Shown: positions 8,120 through 17,952, numbered from the stretch's first letter. The stretch: 64,000 nucleotides of DNA from Phycisphaeraceae bacterium (GCA_029260715.1 JAJDCS010000013.1:1-64000); one strand, 5' to 3'. Notes: a model not told the origin generated them from the sequence alone. Program-made: numbers and translations.

Positions 8120-10207
8120 ATGACGCAGACAAACGAGACACAAACCACCCGCCGCGTGAAATACGGCCTTAACGTCGCCGTCGCCGTGATCGCCGCCGTG
8201 GGCATCGCCGTGTTGATCAACTGGATCGCCTACCGGCAGTTCGTCCGGTTCGACTTCACCGCCACGCGCAAATACAGCCTATCGCCGCAGACGCGCAAGG
8301 TGCTGGCAGGCCTCGGGGACCAGCACAGGATCGTCACGCTCTTTAGCCGCGCCGGCGTCTACACCGACCAGGCGCGCGACCTGCTCGACGAATACCACCG
8401 TTACGCAAGCAGCGTCACCGTCCAGCACATCGACCCGGCGCGTGAGCTGACGCGCGTCGAAGCCTTCTACGACACGCTGCTGCAGCGTTACACAAAGCAG
8501 CTTGAACCGCTCGACCAAGCCGTCGCCAATGCCCGCGCCGCACTGGAAGAGATGCGGCAGTCCGCACCGGCCTCGCTGGCCCCGTTGGGACGACTCATGG
8601 AAGACCCGGCGCTGTCCGATGCGAGCCTTAAAGGCTTTGTCCAGCGCGTCGCCCAGGCGATCGGGCGGATCGGCGACCAAGCCGACGCGATCAGCGAACA
8701 AGTCGCGGGTGATCTAAACAGGCCCCTGCCGCGATACGCGATGGCGATCGACACGTTCAAAGCCTCGCTGAAAAACCTTGACGAGCAGCTCTACACACCC
8801 GCCATCGACCAGCTCACCAAATCCGTTAACACCGACGCCCAAGCCGGCTCGGTCGCCAACGCCCTGCTCGAAGCAGCCGACCTGCTCAAACGCACACGCG
8901 ATCAGTTGCGCTCCGCGTCGTCCGCGATGGAAGCCACGCCACGCGCCGAAGCCTACAACAAGGTCGCCGACCAACTCGACCGGCCCGACACCATGGCGAT
9001 CGTCTCGCCCGACCAGGTGCGCGTCGTTGGGCTCGACGAGATGTTCCGTGCCCCCGACCCCGACCAACTCCAACCCGGCCAGCAGCCGGAATTGCGGTTC
9101 CAAGGCGAGGAGATGATCACCGGCGCGCTGGTGAGCATGAGCCTCCAAAAGCAACCGATGGTCGTGTTCCTGACCACGGGCCAACTCCAAGCCACCGGCC
9201 CGCGTGGGCTGTTCCAAAACGTAGCCCAACGATTGCGCAACGTGAACTTCGACGTGCGTCAGTGGAACCCGTCCGGCCAGCCCGGCCCCATGGGCCAACC
9301 CATCCCACCCGGCAAGCCGCCCCAGCCCGAACCGGGTCAAAAAGCCGTGTGGGTCGTGCTGCCCATTGAACCGCCCAATCCCATGAACCCCATGGCCGCC
9401 GGCGCGGGACAGCAGGTCATCGAACTGCTACAGCAGCGCCTCGAAGCGGGCGACGGCGTGATGGCCATGCTCAGCTACGCGCCCATGACCCGATTCGGCG
9501 GGGGCGACCCGGTTGCTGCCCTGCTGGGGCCGTGGGGCATCACGCCTCAAACGGATCGGCTGATCCTCCGCCAGGTATCGCTGCCCGACAGCCGCACCCA
9601 GGCGTCGGCGTTGCTCACGATCGAGCGCTGGCCAGACAGCCTGCCAATCACCCAGGCCCTTGCGGGCATGCCCGCGTTGGTGGGCCAAGCCAGCCCGCTC
9701 GTGCTGGGGTCGGGCGGTGGTGACAATAAAAACACCGCGGGCGAACAAGCCAAAATCCAGACTTGGCCGCTGATCGAGGTGCGCGGCGACGACCTGTGGA
9801 CCCAACGCGACATCCAACCCGGCACGAACCCCACGCTCGACCCCGCCACCGCAGGCGGACCGTTCACCATCGCCGCCGCCGCCCAGCGCGGCGACAAGCG
9901 CCTGATCGCGGTAAGCGATCCGGTTTGGGCGTCGGACCAGATCACCACCATGGGCCCACAGGGGTTGCCCTCGGCGGTCTTCGGCTTGGCGTTCCCCGGC
10001 AACGCGGAGTTGTTCGTCAACAGCGTCTACTGGCTGGCCGGGCTGGACCAGTTAATCGCCGCCAGCCCACGCACACAGGACATCCGCCGTATCGGCGCGA
10101 TCACCGACGGCGGGATGCTGGCTCTGCGGTGGACGCTCTTGGCTGGGGTGCCGCTGGTGATTGTCAGCGTCGGTGTGGGCGTCTGGGCTGTGAGACAACG
10201 CCAGTAA
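8120..10207 (+). CDS. GldG-like ABC auxiliary protein
   Basis: 695 residues. One membrane helix near residues 14-33 is followed by FTATRKYSLSPQTRKVLAGL, the recognisable start of the GldG/ABC_transp_aux family (compare FDLTxxKxYSLSxxT). A long soluble periplasmic part follows, including a helical region at about residues 120-300 and a Pro/Gln-rich linker around 385-410. A second membrane helix lies near the C-terminus (about 668-690). The paired terminal helices are the standard GldG layout. It works with the ATPase and permease upstream; in Bacteroidetes the trio is linked to gliding or envelope assembly, and that role is not proven for Planctomycetes. Confidence 0.87.
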   Translation: MTQTNETQTTRRVKYGLNVAVAVIAAVGIAVLINWIAYRQFVRFDFTATRKYSLSPQTRKVLAGLGDQHRIVTLFSRAGVYTDQARDLLDEYHRYASSVTVQHIDPARELTRVEAFYDTLLQRYTKQLEPLDQAVANARAALEEMRQSAPASLAPLGRLMEDPALSDASLKGFVQRVAQAIGRIGDQADAISEQVAGDLNRPLPRYAMAIDTFKASLKNLDEQLYTPAIDQLTKSVNTDAQAGSVANALLEAADLLKRTRDQLRSASSAMEATPRAEAYNKVADQLDRPDTMAIVSPDQVRVVGLDEMFRAPDPDQLQPGQQPELRFQGEEMITGALVSMSLQKQPMVVFLTTGQLQATGPRGLFQNVAQRLRNVNFDVRQWNPSGQPGPMGQPIPPGKPPQPEPGQKAVWVVLPIEPPNPMNPMAAGAGQQVIELLQQRLEAGDGVMAMLSYAPMTRFGGGDPVAALLGPWGITPQTDRLILRQVSLPDSRTQASALLTIERWPDSLPITQALAGMPALVGQASPLVLGSGGGDNKNTAGEQAKIQTWPLIEVRGDDLWTQRDIQPGTNPTLDPATAGGPFTIAAAAQRGDKRLIAVSDPVWASDQITTMGPQGLPSAVFGLAFPGNAELFVNSVYWLAGLDQLIAASPRTQDIRRIGAITDGGMLALRWTLLAGVPLVIVSVGVGVWAVRQRQ

Positions 10208-10271
10208 GCCGACAGGCGAAGTTTCGGCGTGCGGCCACGCACACACACGCTTAAGATGGACCCAACCGATC

Positions 10272-12593
10272 ATGAACTACAAGACCACCGCAGCTTTGCT
10301 CGCTCTGTTCACGTGTGTCGGCGTGTACTTCCTGGTGTTCGAGCGCAACGCCGCCACCACACACGAGCGTGAAGCGGACGCCGCCCGCGGACGCCAACTC
10401 CCCGGCACCGCCCTGTTCACCGCCGACCAGGTGCCCACGGAATCCGTCGTGGGGTTCGAGATCAACGCCGAAGGGGCTGACACGCTACGCATCGACAAGC
10501 AAGGCCAAGACTGGTTCCAGACCCAGCCCGTGCGGTTCGGGGTCAACACCTGGTCCGCCAAGCAATTGGCCGACGCCGCCGCGGCGCTGCGGTACCTGGA
10601 AAAATTCACGCCCGGCGATGTGGCCCACCCCGACCTGCCCACGCTACAGCAAGCCTCGCTTTCGCCGCCGCTGGCGTCGCTGACACTCGTCTTTCAAGAC
10701 GGCGACCCACCGAATCAGGTGATACACATCGGCCGCAAGAGCGTGGGTGGGCGGGGCTATGTCATGATCAACGACGCGCCCTACGTGTACGTCGTCAACG
10801 ACACCCTGCACAAACACCTGCTCGATGAAAAACCAAGCGATTGGCGCAAGCGATCGGTCGGCGTGCCCGGCGAGGGGCAGGCCCAACGCGTGACGATCAC
10901 CCACAGCGAACAGACGCTGGCCATGGCAAAAAGTGACGGGCGGTGGGTTTTCGAAAACCCGGACACCGGGCGCGTGGGCCGTGAATCAATCACCAGCCTG
11001 CTCAACGCCGTCGGCACGCTCTACATCAAAGAGTTCGAACCCGACAACCCGCAGGACTTGGCCGTGTACGGCTTGGATCAACCCGCCACCACCGTCCAAA
11101 TCACCTGGGCCGACTGGGACAACGCGCAAACCGACCCCGCCACCACCCAACCCGAAGGCGGTGACGACGACGCGGCCGCGCCAACCGGCCCCGCCGAGAA
11201 AAACACGACGGGCACGCTCGCCATCGGCTCGCAAAAAGACCTCAGCGACGAGAGCTATTTCGCCGCTTGGTCCGTGGACGATAAGCCGATCGACGTGGTC
11301 TTTGTGATCACCAAATCGGACGCGGAGAAATTCCACAAGACAGCGGACGACCACCGCGACCGGCGGATCACCCCAGCCAAGGCAACGGACGTGCGAGAAT
11401 TAACGATTGAGCGCGCCGGCGGGGACACGATCCGCCTGCTACGTGGCCCCGGCGGCTGGTCGTTCGCACAGCCCGACCCGGGCTTCGAGATCGACAGCGG
11501 CGGGGCCTCTTCGCTGGTCGAATCGATCACCGACGCGCGAGCCGATTCGTTCCAACCCGCGCCGCCCACCGAGCCCGCCGACCCGATCGCGACGATCGCG
11601 CTGGGTGTCATCGGCCAAGCAGAGCCCGAGACGCTCCGCGTCTACCCCGGCCACAGGGAAGGCGACGCGCGGACACACGCGGTGCTGCGCAACGACGAGC
11701 GAGTGCTCTACCACGTCCCCGCCGAACAGTTGAGCAAAGCCTTCGAGCCCGTTGAACTCCTGCGCCAGCGCACCGTGTTGGACGCCGCCCCCGCCTCGCT
11801 GACCCGTGTGATGATCGAGCACCCCGGTGGGCCACGCTACGTGTTCGACCGCGACCCGCCCGAGGACACGTCCAAACAGCCCGATGTCTCCAACTTGGTG
11901 CCCGACATGGCGCCGACCGAACCCGGTTTCTCCCCGTGGCGCTTGGCCGGGCACGAGCGGTTCGAGTTGGGCCTGTTCAATGACCTGTTGGCTGCGCTGC
12001 TGCCCCTGCGCGCAAAGAACTGGTTGGCAGCCACACACAACAACGAAGACGATCAAAAGCAAACACTGGTCACCGTGACCCTGGAGCAAGCCAACGGCAA
12101 GCCGCATGTTGTCCTGGTCGATTTAGAAAAGGGCAGAGCTGTGCTGGTGGGCCACGGCGCTGATCAAGAATGGTTCGAGATGGACAGCCGCGCGATCGAG
12201 CTATTGGGCTCGGAGTTCCGCGACCGCACGCTGCTGCCGCTGAGCGTCGATCAGATCAAGCAAGTCACGGTCATCTCAGACGACGACTCGATCACCGTCC
12301 GCCAAGGCGGCGGCGGGCGATACGTGGCCGACACCACGGACCGAGCCATCGACCAAACCGCAGCCGGCGCGCTGTTCGACACGCTCGCCGGCCTGCGCGT
12401 TGAGCGGTTCATCGAACCCGCCCACGTCTCCGAGCCGCCCCTGAAAGTGTTGGTGGAAACACAGGACGGCCGCACGCACCGCCTGGCGTTTTCGCAGCCT
12501 CAAGACGGCGAAAGCATCGCCACCAACGGCGACCTGTGGTTTATCTTAAACAGCGATACCGTCAAGAAGCTCACGCCGTCACTCGAGCCGTAG
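10272..12593 (+). CDS. DUF4340 domain-containing membrane-anchored protein
   Basis: 773 residues. The N-terminus MNYKTTAALLALFTCVGVYF is a single membrane anchor or uncleaved signal. The rest is periplasmic and contains repeated DUF4340-type units of the form I-x-x-x-G-x-x-x-L-x-R/K-x-x-G-x-W, for example near residues 57-81, 212-232 and 376-396. A low-complexity acidic and Ala/Pro-rich linker lies near residue 290-315. It is the last gene of the ABC/Gld operon, 64 bp after the GldG-like gene. DUF4340 proteins routinely accompany GldG-like genes, so a shared complex is likely, but the biochemical role is unknown. Confidence 0.85.
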   Translation: MNYKTTAALLALFTCVGVYFLVFERNAATTHEREADAARGRQLPGTALFTADQVPTESVVGFEINAEGADTLRIDKQGQDWFQTQPVRFGVNTWSAKQLADAAAALRYLEKFTPGDVAHPDLPTLQQASLSPPLASLTLVFQDGDPPNQVIHIGRKSVGGRGYVMINDAPYVYVVNDTLHKHLLDEKPSDWRKRSVGVPGEGQAQRVTITHSEQTLAMAKSDGRWVFENPDTGRVGRESITSLLNAVGTLYIKEFEPDNPQDLAVYGLDQPATTVQITWADWDNAQTDPATTQPEGGDDDAAAPTGPAEKNTTGTLAIGSQKDLSDESYFAAWSVDDKPIDVVFVITKSDAEKFHKTADDHRDRRITPAKATDVRELTIERAGGDTIRLLRGPGGWSFAQPDPGFEIDSGGASSLVESITDARADSFQPAPPTEPADPIATIALGVIGQAEPETLRVYPGHREGDARTHAVLRNDERVLYHVPAEQLSKAFEPVELLRQRTVLDAAPASLTRVMIEHPGGPRYVFDRDPPEDTSKQPDVSNLVPDMAPTEPGFSPWRLAGHERFELGLFNDLLAALLPLRAKNWLAATHNNEDDQKQTLVTVTLEQANGKPHVVLVDLEKGRAVLVGHGADQEWFEMDSRAIELLGSEFRDRTLLPLSVDQIKQVTVISDDDSITVRQGGGGRYVADTTDRAIDQTAAGALFDTLAGLRVERFIEPAHVSEPPLKVLVETQDGRTHRLAFSQPQDGESIATNGDLWFILNSDTVKKLTPSLEP

Positions 12594-12615
12594 CGGCGAT
12601 TGCGACCGACCGTGG

Positions 12616-13167
12616 TTAATTCACTTCAAAGATCGACTGGGTCCGCAGCACCATGGAGCTGGACGCGATCATGTGGTAGCTCTGGACATGGAACTCCCGC
12701 CTGAACTTCTGGCAGTCCAAGACCGAGAGGTTCGCCACACCCTCGTTGCCGACCCATACATGAGACAACGCATCCGACTCGGCGGCGAAGTCTTGCATCT
12801 CACGGAGCGTGGCCTGGTAGAGGTTCTCGCTCAGGGCCTCGGTCTGGAGCGTGGTGACGTAGTTGATCCTGTCCTCGCCGTCGTCGAGTTGGTAGTCTTT
12901 TTCGCCCAAGCAAGCCAAAGCGTGGACCAGCCCCGTCTCGGGCAGGTGGTCGCCTTTTTCGATGACCACCTCGGTCAAAACGCTCTTGTCCACTTGAAAA
13001 CGAACGATGTGCCCAAGCGGGGCCACCCAGCACTCAGCCTCATATTCCCCATCCCCGTGCCGGTGCAGCCGCCGGCCCTGTAGGTCCAGCAACTCCGGGT
13101 GCAGCGGCCTGCGGTAGACCATCAGACGGAATAGCTGTGCATTAAAAGATTTGTGGCTAACACTCAT
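12616..13167 (-). CDS. Conserved-looking protein of unknown function
   Basis: 183 residues from ATG 13167, which has GAGG 11 nt upstream; two further in-frame ATGs lie upstream (13188, 13209). The protein is soluble, with no signal peptide or membrane helix. It begins FNAQLFRLMVYRRPLHPELL and has paired aromatic and charged beta-strand-like segments (HGDGEYEAECWVAPLGHIV). The fold might be related to DUF2617-type proteins, but that is a guess from the first 30 residues. The gene is convergent with the ABC operon and divergent from the HEAT-repeat gene. Confidence 0.6.
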   Translation of the reverse strand: MSVSHKSFNAQLFRLMVYRRPLHPELLDLQGRRLHRHGDGEYEAECWVAPLGHIVRFQVDKSVLTEVVIEKGDHLPETGLVHALACLGEKDYQLDDGEDRINYVTTLQTEALSENLYQATLREMQDFAAESDALSHVWVGNEGVANLSVLDCQKFRREFHVQSYHMIASSSMVLRTQSIFEVN

Positions 13168-13193
13168 TTGAGGGGTCCTCGAGTCCATTCGTG

Positions 13194-13207
13194 GTTCAGA
13201 ACTGAAC
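13194..13207. promoter_or_regulatory. Inverted repeat GTTCAG-AA-CTGAAC in divergent intergenic region
   Basis: Six-base arms separated by two bases, placed just upstream of the minus-strand unknown gene and about 240 bp before the HEAT-repeat gene. It could be an operator half-site pair, but no regulator is assigned. The remaining 13208-13443 contains AT-rich stretches suitable for promoters but no gene. Confidence 0.3.
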
Positions 13208-13443
13208 ACTTAGATGAAAGTCCTACATTATAGCAGGGCATCGTTCGATGGGAAGTATCCTTTGTGCTAAATCACGCGATTTTTTTAATGGCGTTTGCCG
13301 CTTCAGCGCCGCGCTATAAAAGCCCTGCTTTCAACAGCTAACAACCGCAGCGCCCCGACCTGACAAACGCACGCTGTCCGATAATCATCAGCCCCGCCGC
13401 CGGGCGGGTTTATGATCGGACTTGGCCGATCATGTAATAGCTT

Positions 13444-15360
13444 ATGTCGATACTGCCTGACATCTACAAACGCCTGCGCACAATCCCCGACGCCAGCGTC
13501 GACCGGGCCATGGCCGCCGCACTGCCCACCGCCGACCCGAAGGAGGCTCGCCTGATCACGCTGAGCCTGCTTGAACGGCGGAACCCGGAGGGGGTCGTCG
13601 CGGTGGTGCTTTATTACGACCGCCTGCCCGCCGACTTGCAGGAAACCGTTGTAAAACAAGCCCACCAGTGGTACCGCCCGCTGCGCGAGGCCGCGTCTCA
13701 CCCATCCCCCGACGCACCCGCCAACGTGATCCGCGTCATCGCCACCGCCAGAGTCGTCAAGCTGGCGTACCTCGTGGCCGAGCAACTCCACCACCGCCCC
13801 GAACCGATCCGCGCCCAAGCCGCCGAGGCGCTACTGGATCTGGCGCGATGGGTCGGGGCCCCAGCCCCGAATGATGCAGACACCCCCGCCTGCGACGCCC
13901 AGTCCGCCAAGTATCTCCAAGCCGGTATCGAAGAGGCTGTGCAGCACTACGACACCCACTGCCAGCCCACGACCCTGCTGGCGCTGGCGGCGCTGGCGCC
14001 CCGAGCCGTGACCGCAGCCCTGAAACACCTGAGCAACCCGCATCACCCAGCCGTGGCGCCGATGCAAACACTCTTAGCCACCGCCCAGCACCCAGACCTG
14101 CACCGAGCGATGCTGGTCATGATCCAAGTGCCGCCGTTGGCTAAGAGCGTTCTAAAGGGGCTGCCGGTCGCCCTAGAAGCAGGCGGATTGGCTGAAGTGC
14201 TGTCGGGGGCGCACCTGCTACTCAACCCCCGAGCCGCTGGGCCGCTTCAACGGCTGGCCCAGCCCGACACACTCTGGCCCGATGCGGACCAAATCGCCAA
14301 GTGGCCCCCACGCCTGACCCGAGCTTTGGTCCGGTGGGCGGTTTCACTACCCTTCTCCAAAGACCAGCAAGTCGCCAAGCTCAGCGAGTTGGGCAAAGCG
14401 GCGGACGACCTGACCCGCCTGTTGGCCTTGCGGCAGCTCGTCGCCGTGTGCGACGGGCGGGACGATCACCTCACCAACGAAGCGATCGCGCGGTATTGCT
14501 TTGACGTTCAGCAGACCGTGGCTTGGGCGGCCCTACGCCACCTGATCGGCGTCGACTGGGAGCGCCTGCCGCACATGCTCACGCGGCTGATCAACTCGCA
14601 GCACGAAGAGGTCTCGGGCCTGGCGCGTCAGCGGCTAGCGCCCATGGCGTTCGGGCGGCTGTGGGACGGGTGGCCACGCATGACGCCCAAGCAGCGGCTG
14701 GACATCGGCCGGGCGCTTATCAAGATCGACAACACCTTTCACAGCCACCTCGCCGAAAAGCTTGCCAGCCCCGCCAAGCGCGACCGGCTGCGCGCAATGT
14801 CGATGATTCACACGCTCAACCAGGGCGCGTTGTTTGAGAAGGCCATGCTCACTTTCGCCGCCGACCGGGACGAAAAAATCGCCGCGTCCGCGGTGCGGGC
14901 GCTGGGGTCCGCCCAGTCACAACGCGCGGTCACAGCCGTGGAAGGAACCCTGAACCACACCGACAGCCGCGTGCGCGCCAACGCCGTCGAGGCACTGGGG
15001 CAGCTACAGTCCACGCGTCACCTGCGTGAATTGGTGAAGATGGCCAAGGAAGACCAGGGCCGGCCACGCGCCAACGCCATCCAGGCCATCATGGGCCTCA
15101 ACACCGGCGCCGCATTCACCGCGCTGGACAGCATGCTCAACGACCCGCACCCCGCCCAGCGCATCAGCGCGCTGTGGGTGGTCGAGGCCATGGGGCTGTT
15201 CGAGCTGGCACGGCACGTGGCCGAGATGGCCGTCGCCGACCCCGACGGGCAAGTCAAGCAACGCGCCGACCGCGTCATCCACGAACTGATCCACGCCATG
15301 GACCCACGCGAGCCTCTGGCGGTCAACACGCAACCCGGCGCGACCAAGAAAGCGGGATAA
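13444..15360 (+). CDS. HEAT-repeat protein
   Basis: 638 residues, Ala/Leu-rich and almost wholly alpha-helical, with no signal peptide or membrane helix. Repeated two-helix units of about 30-35 residues are clearest near the C-terminus, e.g. DEKIAASAVRALGSAQSQRA, DSRVRANAVEALGQLQSTRH and PAQRISALWVVEAMGLFELA. The consensus D-x-x-V-R-x-x-A-x-x-A-L-G-x-L is that of HEAT/PBS-lyase repeats. It is a scaffold for protein binding. It lies 60 bp upstream of a small membrane protein and the CYTH gene, likely as one transcript. No strong ribosome site precedes ATG 13444. Confidence 0.8.
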   Translation: MSILPDIYKRLRTIPDASVDRAMAAALPTADPKEARLITLSLLERRNPEGVVAVVLYYDRLPADLQETVVKQAHQWYRPLREAASHPSPDAPANVIRVIATARVVKLAYLVAEQLHHRPEPIRAQAAEALLDLARWVGAPAPNDADTPACDAQSAKYLQAGIEEAVQHYDTHCQPTTLLALAALAPRAVTAALKHLSNPHHPAVAPMQTLLATAQHPDLHRAMLVMIQVPPLAKSVLKGLPVALEAGGLAEVLSGAHLLLNPRAAGPLQRLAQPDTLWPDADQIAKWPPRLTRALVRWAVSLPFSKDQQVAKLSELGKAADDLTRLLALRQLVAVCDGRDDHLTNEAIARYCFDVQQTVAWAALRHLIGVDWERLPHMLTRLINSQHEEVSGLARQRLAPMAFGRLWDGWPRMTPKQRLDIGRALIKIDNTFHSHLAEKLASPAKRDRLRAMSMIHTLNQGALFEKAMLTFAADRDEKIAASAVRALGSAQSQRAVTAVEGTLNHTDSRVRANAVEALGQLQSTRHLRELVKMAKEDQGRPRANAIQAIMGLNTGAAFTALDSMLNDPHPAQRISALWVVEAMGLFELARHVAEMAVADPDGQVKQRADRVIHELIHAMDPREPLAVNTQPGATKKAG

Positions 15361-15420
15361 CAACCCCTCGCGCAGGGCGCGAGCCGCCGCCACAAGGGCG
15401 GTGTAATCAGGAACCTAGCC

Positions 15421-15870
15421 GTGATCAACTTTTTGATGTTCGCCAAACGAGACCTCAGCGGCGCCGACCCCGTTTCGTATGAACGCCTACGCCAACAGTG
15501 GCAACTGACCGGGAAAGACCTGATCCCGTTGTGGCCGCTGCTGATCGCGTTGGCGGTGGCGTTGGGTGTGCTGCTGTACCTGCGGGTGAGGCGTCGCGGC
15601 GGCTTACGCGGCATGCGCGCCAAGCCGATCACGATCTTCTACAGCGTGCTTGAAAAATCAGGGCTCAACGTCGCGGATAAAAAGCTGTTGGTCCGCTTGG
15701 CCCACCAGCAGGAGCTGCCCGGCCCGCTGACGTTGTTGTTGTCACAGGGCACGTTTAATCACCACACCGCCGCGTACCTTGAATCGATCGACCCCGATCG
15801 GCGTGATAAGCTCAACGAACGGATCAACCGGGTCCGGCGCGTGGTGTTTGGCGCTGCCCAGCAAGCGTGA
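15421..15870 (+). CDS. Small single-pass membrane protein of unknown function
   Basis: 149 residues with a GTG start. A short N-terminal region precedes one hydrophobic helix (about residues 37-55, LIPLWPLLIALAVALGVLLY), then an Arg-rich cytoplasmic boundary and a soluble helical domain of about 90 residues (ITIFYSVLEKSGLNVADKKL and following). I do not recognise the family. Its position directly after the HEAT-repeat gene suggests a joint function. Confidence 0.65.
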   Translation: MINFLMFAKRDLSGADPVSYERLRQQWQLTGKDLIPLWPLLIALAVALGVLLYLRVRRRGGLRGMRAKPITIFYSVLEKSGLNVADKKLLVRLAHQQELPGPLTLLLSQGTFNHHTAAYLESIDPDRRDKLNERINRVRRVVFGAAQQA

Positions 15871-15919
15871 CAGGGGCTTTGAATGCCTGGCGACGCACAG
15901 CAGCTTCGAGGAGGTAGCC

Positions 15920-16489
15920 GTGGCGATTGAGATCGAAGCCAAATTCCAACTCGACGAAACCCAGAGCCTAGAGGCGAAGCTCGCGGCTGTCGGCGCGACG
16001 CGCGGCCACACGGTGATCGAACGAAACACCTACTTTGATACGCCCCAAGGGTCGCTCGCCGGCCAAGGCGGAGGGCTGCGCCTGCGTGTGGAGCGGCAAG
16101 AGGGCGGGCCCCAGCAGAAAAACATCATCACCTACAAGGGCCCGCTCATGCCCGGAAAGTTCAAGAGCCGCCAGGAGATCGAGGTGCAAGTCAACGACGC
16201 GGACACGGCGGTGCAACTGCTCAACGCCCTGGGCTACGTCGCACGGCTAAGCTTCGAGAAGCGCCGCGGCAAGTGGGAACTGGACGGCTGCGAGGTGGTG
16301 ATCGACACGCTGCCACACCTGGGCCACTTCACTGAAATCGAAGGCCCGTCCGAGCAAGCCGTGCAAGCGGTGCGGGGTAAGCTGGGCCTGGAGGGCTTGG
16401 AAGTGATACGCCGGGGGTACGCGTCGCTGCTGGCTCAATACGCGCAAGACCACCGGCTCGGTGACGCACACTTCACGCTAGACAGTTGA
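15920..16489 (+). CDS. cyaB: CYTH-domain protein (class IV adenylate cyclase / triphosphatase)
   Basis: 189 residues. I choose GTG 15920 because GAGGAGG lies 8-14 nt upstream and the family begins here with EIEAK, the ExExK metal/phosphate-binding motif (residues 4-8). Further CYTH features follow: YFDTPQGSLAGQGGGLRLRVE, YKGP, RKR-like basic strands (FEKRRGKWELDGCEVVIDTL) and the late acidic pair FTEIEGP. The fold is a beta-barrel that binds triphosphates. It may make cAMP (CyaB) or hydrolyse thiamine or inorganic triphosphate; sequence alone does not decide. Confidence 0.85.
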   Translation: MAIEIEAKFQLDETQSLEAKLAAVGATRGHTVIERNTYFDTPQGSLAGQGGGLRLRVERQEGGPQQKNIITYKGPLMPGKFKSRQEIEVQVNDADTAVQLLNALGYVARLSFEKRRGKWELDGCEVVIDTLPHLGHFTEIEGPSEQAVQAVRGKLGLEGLEVIRRGYASLLAQYAQDHRLGDAHFTLDS

Positions 16490-16527
16490 TTGAACAGCAC
16501 TCAACGCCAGCCGTAAGCAATGCCTGC

Positions 16528-17394
16528 CTAGCCCAAGCCGCATGCGTCTTGAATGCCGCGCATCAGTAGCGCGTGCAGCCGCTTGGTCACCGGGCCGACC
16601 CCGCCTCCGCCGATCATGCGATCATCAACACCGACCACGCCAGCGACAGGGTTGGTCGTGCCGCAAAGAATCACCTCGTCGGCTTCGAGCAACTGCGTCG
16701 TGGTAAACGGCTGCTCGAGGGCTGTCATGCCGGCTTGGCGCGCTTGGTCGAGCAGCATACGCCGTGTGATCCCGTCAAGGATCCACTGGTCGGCGGGGTG
16801 GGTCCATAGCTGATCCTCTCGCACAACGAACACGCTGGTGGCGGTGGCCTCGGTCACACGCCCGCCGCGGTGCAGGATCGCCTCGTAAGCGCCCGCTTGC
16901 AGGGCCGCGTTTTTCGCCAGCACGTTGGGCAAGAGCATCAGCGACTTGATCGAGCAAAGGTGCCACCGCAGGTCTTCGGTAAGAATCGCCCGTACTGCGG
17001 GCGGCTGCGCCGACGGGTCCAGCGGCGGCTGAGGGTAGGCGATCGCCAAGAGGGTGGGCGTTGGCCGGTCGGGGTAGGCGTGGTCACGCGGGGCGCTGCC
17101 GCGTGTGACCTGCCAGTAGAGCTTGGCGTCGGTTAGCCCGTTGCGGCTTAGCAGCTCATCGCTGATCGCGTCGAGCCGATCGACCTGCGGCGGTGGGGGC
17201 AGTTGGATCGCGTCGAGGCTGCCGCGCAGGCGGTCGATGTGCTCCCGCACGGCAAGCGGGCGCCCCGCGTAATACCGCACCACCTCGTACACGCCGTCAG
17301 CGAACAGCGCGCCGCGGTCTTCGATGTCCAGCGTGGCCTGCGACCGGGGCACGAACCGCCCGTTGAGGTAAACCTGGGCTTCGGGGCTGGTCAT
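16528..17394 (-). CDS. Class IV aminotransferase, D-amino-acid transaminase-like
   Basis: 288 residues, a usual length for the family. The PLP lysine is K150 in CSIKSLMLLPNVLAKN, which matches the D-alanine aminotransferase pattern. The N-terminus (VYLNGRFVPRSQATLDIEDRG...DGVYEVVR) and RVTEATATSVFVV are also family motifs. It probably makes D-alanine or D-glutamate for peptidoglycan by swapping amino groups with 2-oxoacids; a branched-chain aminotransferase or aminodeoxychorismate lyase role is less likely. It is convergent with cyaB (38 bp) and divergent from the FabZ gene. Confidence 0.85.
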   Translation of the reverse strand: MTSPEAQVYLNGRFVPRSQATLDIEDRGALFADGVYEVVRYYAGRPLAVREHIDRLRGSLDAIQLPPPPQVDRLDAISDELLSRNGLTDAKLYWQVTRGSAPRDHAYPDRPTPTLLAIAYPQPPLDPSAQPPAVRAILTEDLRWHLCSIKSLMLLPNVLAKNAALQAGAYEAILHRGGRVTEATATSVFVVREDQLWTHPADQWILDGITRRMLLDQARQAGMTALEQPFTTTQLLEADEVILCGTTNPVAGVVGVDDRMIGGGGVGPVTKRLHALLMRGIQDACGLG

Positions 17395-17526
17395 GGCCGG
17401 CTAGCGTACCCGAACACACCGACACCCGCCGCCCCAACGGCCACGCCGCGGTCACCCAGCAATCTTGCAGCGGGGTAGCCGAGGGGCTAAACTCCAGGGT
17501 TTGGTAACAGACGGGCAGGTGCGGCC

Positions 17527-17952
17527 GTGCGTTTCACGCTGATTGATCAAGTGCTTGAGCGCGGACCCGACCGGCTGGTGGCGGTGAAAAACCTGACCAG
17601 CGCGGAAGAGTATCTAGCCGACCACTTCCCCGGTTTCGCCGTGATGCCGGGCGTGATGATGCTCGAAACATTGGTGCAAGCAGCCAGGCTGCTGGTGAGC
17701 GGACCCGACAGCGACGACGCCCCCAATGGCTCAGACGCGCTTCGGCAACCCGGCAACCAACGCGGGCCGCTGGTGTTAACCGCGGTCCGCAGCGTCCGGT
17801 ATGGCCAGATGGTTCGGCCAGGCCAGACCCTGAGGGTAGAGGTTTCCATCCGCAGCCAAGACGAGCATGGCTGGGAACTGACGGGCGTGGGGCAGGTGAA
17901 AGACCAGGTGGCGGTGCAGGGGCGGTTCCGCGTCGCGCCGCTGGGCATTTAA
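17527..17952 (+). CDS. FabZ-like 3-hydroxyacyl-ACP dehydratase
   Basis: 141 residues with a GTG start. A single hot-dog domain carries the dehydratase active site: His33 in DHFPGFAVMPGVMMLE and Glu47 on the following helix. It would dehydrate 3-hydroxyacyl groups bound to an acyl carrier protein. Between Ser-rich residues 57-80 there is a polar insertion (PDSDDAPNGSDALRQPGNQR) compared with E. coli FabZ. It is the first gene of a FabZ-ACP-FabZ cassette and lies 53 bp before the ACP gene. Confidence 0.87.
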   Translation: MRFTLIDQVLERGPDRLVAVKNLTSAEEYLADHFPGFAVMPGVMMLETLVQAARLLVSGPDSDDAPNGSDALRQPGNQRGPLVLTAVRSVRYGQMVRPGQTLRVEVSIRSQDEHGWELTGVGQVKDQVAVQGRFRVAPLGI

